From positions 1 to 6,468 of the forward strand of contig CAJXOV010000130.1 of NCBI GenBank assembly GCA_913057815.1: a stretch of 6,468 bases of DNA, written 5' to 3'. Shown in pieces: positions 1-6,468 of this stretch; the stretch's first letter is position 1; each line of letters starts with the position of its first letter. A program made the translations under genes and the position numbers. The stretch is from an uncultured Flavobacteriales bacterium. GTDB lineage: Bacteria; Bacteroidota; Bacteroidia; Flavobacteriales_D; Sanyastnellaceae. The notes beneath the pieces were generated by a model. The model searched no databases and was not told the origin of the DNA. It saw nothing but the letters and a program-made list of their open reading frames with translations.

Positions 1-31
1 GTCGGCAGCGTCAGATGTGTATAAGAGACAG
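1..31 (+). other. Nextera Read 1 transposase adapter (contamination)
   Basis: These bases are not genomic. They match the Nextera/Tn5 Read 1 adapter minus its first two bases: a 12-base GTCGGCAGCGTC part, then the 19-base Tn5 mosaic end AGATGTGTATAAGAGACAG at 13 to 31. The reverse complement of the same adapter lies at the other end of the window. Genomic sequence starts at about base 32. The adapter identity is established knowledge; the match is read directly from the sequence. Confidence 0.98.
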
Positions 32-152
32 CTAATATACACATTGGTTTCCTAAAACCCTACTTCAACTTTTACTCACTATTTTTCAATTACTTAAAGG
101 TGATAGTGTTAAAATTTCACTTACGGATAAATGTTCTACGTAACTTTAATTC

Positions 153-4961
<4,809 letters not shown>

Positions 4962-4968
4962 CAGCGTG

Positions 4969-4998
4969 CAAAGAAACTAGATGTATTCCAATTACAAA
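4969..4998 (-). promoter_or_regulatory. Candidate Bacteroidota-type promoter for carA-eno
   Basis: Reading the minus strand, TTTG (4998-4995) is followed after 18 bases by TTTCTTTG (4976-4969). This differs at one base from the Bacteroidetes -7 element TAnnTTTG, and the spacing fits the TTG-N17-23-TAnnTTTG pattern reported for Flavobacterium. The missing base is the conserved A, and the -33 element lies in the terminator U-run, so the match may be chance. If real, transcription would start close to the carA ATG, giving a leaderless or nearly leaderless mRNA. This is inference from pattern only. Confidence 0.22.
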
Positions 4999-5038
4999 AA
5001 AAAAGAGGAATAAACATTTTAACGTTTATTCCTCTTTT
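4996..5038 (-). terminator. Intrinsic terminator after rplQ
   Basis: A perfect 15-base-pair stem is formed by 5001-5015 with 5024-5038, enclosing an 8-base loop (5016-5023). On the minus strand the 3' arm ends in nine consecutive T (5004-4996), the classical Rho-independent form. It starts 20 bases after the rplQ stop and ends 34 bases before the carA ATG, so it should close the ribosomal protein/rpoA operon. In the plus direction only four T follow the C before an A, so termination should be weaker that way, and no plus-strand gene ends nearby. Confidence 0.9.
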
Positions 5039-5058
5039 ATTAAAATTTATTTAAAAGT

Positions 5059-5679
5059 CTAAGCTTTACTATCATCATCTCCTTTAACAGAGTCTTTAGC
5101 ATCTTTGACTATATCTTCAACTTTATCCTTTGTTGACTCTACTTTTTCCTCAGAAACATTCTTAACTTCAGAAGCTACATCAGCTACTGAATCAACAACA
5201 TCAGAAGACGCCTCTGCTACAGAGTCTGCCGCTTCAGACACAGAGTCTACTACTCCTTTCTTTTTAGCACCACCTCTTCTACTTCTTTTCTTTTTTGAAC
5301 CATCTTTAGATCCATATATATCATTGAAGTCAACTAATTCAATCATACACATTTCAGCAGCATCACCCTGTCTAAAACCAGTTTTAATTATTCTAGTATA
5401 ACCTCCTGGTCTTGTAGCTACTTTAGGCGCTACTTCTCTAAACAATTCTGAAACTGCGTATTTATCTTTTAGATAACTAAATACAGTTCTCCTAGAATGA
5501 GTACTATCATCCTTAGATTTTGTAATAAGTGGCTCAACATACACTCTTAATGCCTTTGCTTTAGCTACTGTAGTATTAATTCTCTTGTGCTCAATAAGTG
5601 AGCAAGCCATATTAGAAAGCATAGCAGATCTATGTGCTTTTTTTCTTCCTAGATGGTTAAATTTCTTCCCGTGTCTCAT
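5059..5679 (-). CDS. rplQ: Large-subunit ribosomal protein L17 (bL17) with long acidic C-terminal tail
   Basis: bL17 is a structural protein of the 50S subunit. The core, residues 1-120, opens [17 protein letters not shown] and includes the conserved stretches [11 protein letters not shown] (27-37), AKALR (41-45) and GGYTRI (92-97), ending ELVDFND (114-120). Total length is 206 against about 127 in E. coli. The extra part is a strongly basic patch (about 125-141, KKKRSRR then KKK) followed by an acidic, Asp/Val/Ser/Ala/Lys-rich tail (143-206). In the tail valines recur every seven residues (147, 154, 161, 168, 175), which suggests an amphipathic helix or a mostly charged flexible tail. C-terminal extensions on L17 are known in Bacteroidota, but this one looks long. 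The gene follows rpoA by 30 bases, is probably cotranscribed with it, and is followed by the intrinsic terminator. No Shine-Dalgarno sequence precedes the ATG. Identity is certain; a function for the tail is unknown. Confidence 0.98.
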   Translation of the reverse strand: MRHGKKFNHLGRKKAHRSAMLSNMACSLIEHKRINTTVAKAKALRVYVEPLITKSKDDSTHSRRTVFSYLKDKYAVSELFREVAPKVATRPGGYTRIIKTGFRQGDAAEMCMIELVDFNDIYGSKDGSKKKRSRRGGAKKKGVVDSVSEAADSVAEASSDVVDSVADVASEVKNVSEEKVESTKDKVEDIVKDAKDSVKGDDDSKA

Positions 5680-5709
5680 TTTAAATGTATTAAGAGGGCT
5701 ATAATATTC

Positions 5710-6422
5710 TTATTCCTTATCCAATTTGTACTTCGAAACATTCATTCCAAATGACAAACCTTTATTATCTACTAAATCTTCTAATTCAGTCAATGATTTC
5801 TTTCCAAAATTTCTAAATTTCAACAAATCATTTTTATTGTATGAAACCAGCTCTCCAAGTGTGTCGATGTCAGCTGCCTTCAAACAATTTAATGCTCTAA
5901 CAGACAGATCCATATCTACCAATCTTGTTTTCAATAACTGACGCATATGAAGAGAAGATTCATCAAATTCTTCAGTTGCTGCTTTCTCTTCACTTTCTAA
6001 AGTGATTCTTTCATCAGAGAACAACATGAAATGATGAATTAAAATTTTAGCAGCTTCTTGAAGAGCATCCTTAGGAGAAATAGAACCATCACCATCGATA
6101 GTAATTACCAATTTCTCATAATCCGTCTTCTGCTCTACTCTATAATTCTCAATTTTATACTGAACATTTCTAATTGGAGTAAAAATTGAATCAATGAAAA
6201 TTGTCCCTAAAGGAGCATTTCCATATTTATTCTCTTCAGCTGGTCTATATCCTCTACCCTTTCCGATAGTCATTTCAATATTCAGCTTAACATTTTTCTC
6301 CAACGCACAAACTACTAAATCCGGATTTAACACCTGAAATGCAGAAGTAAAATTACCAATATCGCCAGCACTAAACTTATCTTGTCCGCTTATGGCAATA
6401 TTAACAGTCTCCTCATTTGTAC
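5710..6422 (-). CDS. rpoA: RNA polymerase alpha subunit, 5' end missing
   Basis: The alpha subunit dimerises to nucleate RNA polymerase assembly and contacts promoter UP elements and activators through its C-terminal domain. The visible 236 residues lack roughly the first 90-95 of an about 330-residue protein. The frame is open from 6420 down to the TAA at 5710-5712. It begins [16 protein letters not shown], typical alpha N-terminal domain sequence lying upstream of the GTG at 6333, so that GTG is an internal valine and not a start. The N-terminal domain retains [12 protein letters not shown]; an acidic linker (about residues 140-158 of the fragment) leads to the C-terminal domain (about 160-236). 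That domain carries [11 protein letters not shown], with R175 and N178 matching E. coli R265 and N268, and FGKKSLTE, the DNA-contact helix. The gene is intact as far as it goes; the break is the adapter junction at 6422/6423, not a mutation. rplQ follows 30 bases downstream. Confidence 0.97.
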
Positions 6423-6468
6423 CTGTCTCTTATACACATCTGACGCTGCCGACGAATAGAGAGGTGTA
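6423..6468 (-). other. Nextera adapter with i5 index and start of P5 (contamination)
   Basis: This is library sequence, not genome. In plus orientation it reads the Tn5 mosaic-end complement CTGTCTCTTATACACATCT (6423-6441), then GACGCTGCCGACGA (6442-6455), then ATAGAGAG (6456-6463), then GTGTA (6464-6468). The eight bases are the reverse complement of CTCTCTAT, which I recall as Nextera i5 index 502, and GTGTA is the beginning of the P5 flow-cell sequence complement. This is the order expected when a read runs through a short insert into the adapter. It truncates rpoA and puts an in-frame stop (6430-6432, minus strand) ahead of it. Confidence 0.98.

Noticed and set aside
32..152. Promoter for the M1 peptidase gene
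   Set aside because: TATTTTTC (80-87) and TAACTTTA (141-148) each resemble TAnnTTTG with one mismatch. However, neither has a TTG at the right distance, and the second lies too close to the ATG. The stretch is cut by the adapter on its left, so the true promoter may be outside.
5105..5401. Plus-strand open frame of 98 codons, rich in Ser and Thr, opposite the rplQ tail
   Set aside because: Its composition is just the complement of the Asp/Val/Ser/Ala/Lys-rich codons of L17; no start context and no family resemblance.
5680..5709. Separate promoter or Shine-Dalgarno site between rpoA and rplQ
   Set aside because: The 30-base gap is AT-rich, has no purine-rich ribosome site and no two-part promoter pattern; cotranscription with rpoA is the simpler reading.

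Overview
The window is a short piece of a Bacteroidota genome, most likely Flavobacteriales, of low GC content. It is bounded at both ends by unremoved Illumina Nextera adapter, so genuine genomic DNA runs only from about 32 to 6422. The lineage call rests on four things. An exported M1 peptidase ends in a type IX secretion (T9SS) type A sorting domain, a system confined to the Bacteroidetes group. The minus-strand order rpoA, rplQ, carA, eno is one I associate with Flavobacteriia. Ribosomal protein L17 carries a long tail beyond its conserved core. No gene start shows a Shine-Dalgarno sequence.

Layout. From 153 to 2567 on the plus strand lies a complete secreted zinc metallopeptidase gene of family M1. 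Everything else is on the minus strand and is transcribed from right to left. First comes rpoA (5710 to 6422, its 5' part cut off by the adapter). Next is rplQ (5059 to 5679), then a strong intrinsic terminator (4996 to 5038). After it come carA (3843 to 4961) and eno (2557 to 3843). The peptidase gene and eno converge, and their 3' ends overlap by 11 bases.

How the genes work together. rpoA and rplQ are the tail of the large ribosomal protein/RNA polymerase cluster. The hairpin after rplQ separates that cluster from a two-gene unit, carA-eno, whose reading frames overlap in a TAATG junction and so are probably translationally coupled. carA feeds pyrimidine and arginine synthesis through carbamoyl phosphate; eno is glycolytic. 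Their pairing looks like conserved housekeeping gene order rather than one pathway. The peptidase is an independent unit, probably for digesting extracellular peptides.

I find no mobile element, CRISPR array, RNA gene or new multi-gene system. The 31-base inverted repeat at the two ends is library adapter carrying Tn5 mosaic ends, not a transposon. The points most worth a second look are the adapter contamination and the false rpoA start it creates, the heptad-patterned acidic tail of L17, the terminator placed directly before carA, and the GAMEH variant of the peptidase exopeptidase motif.
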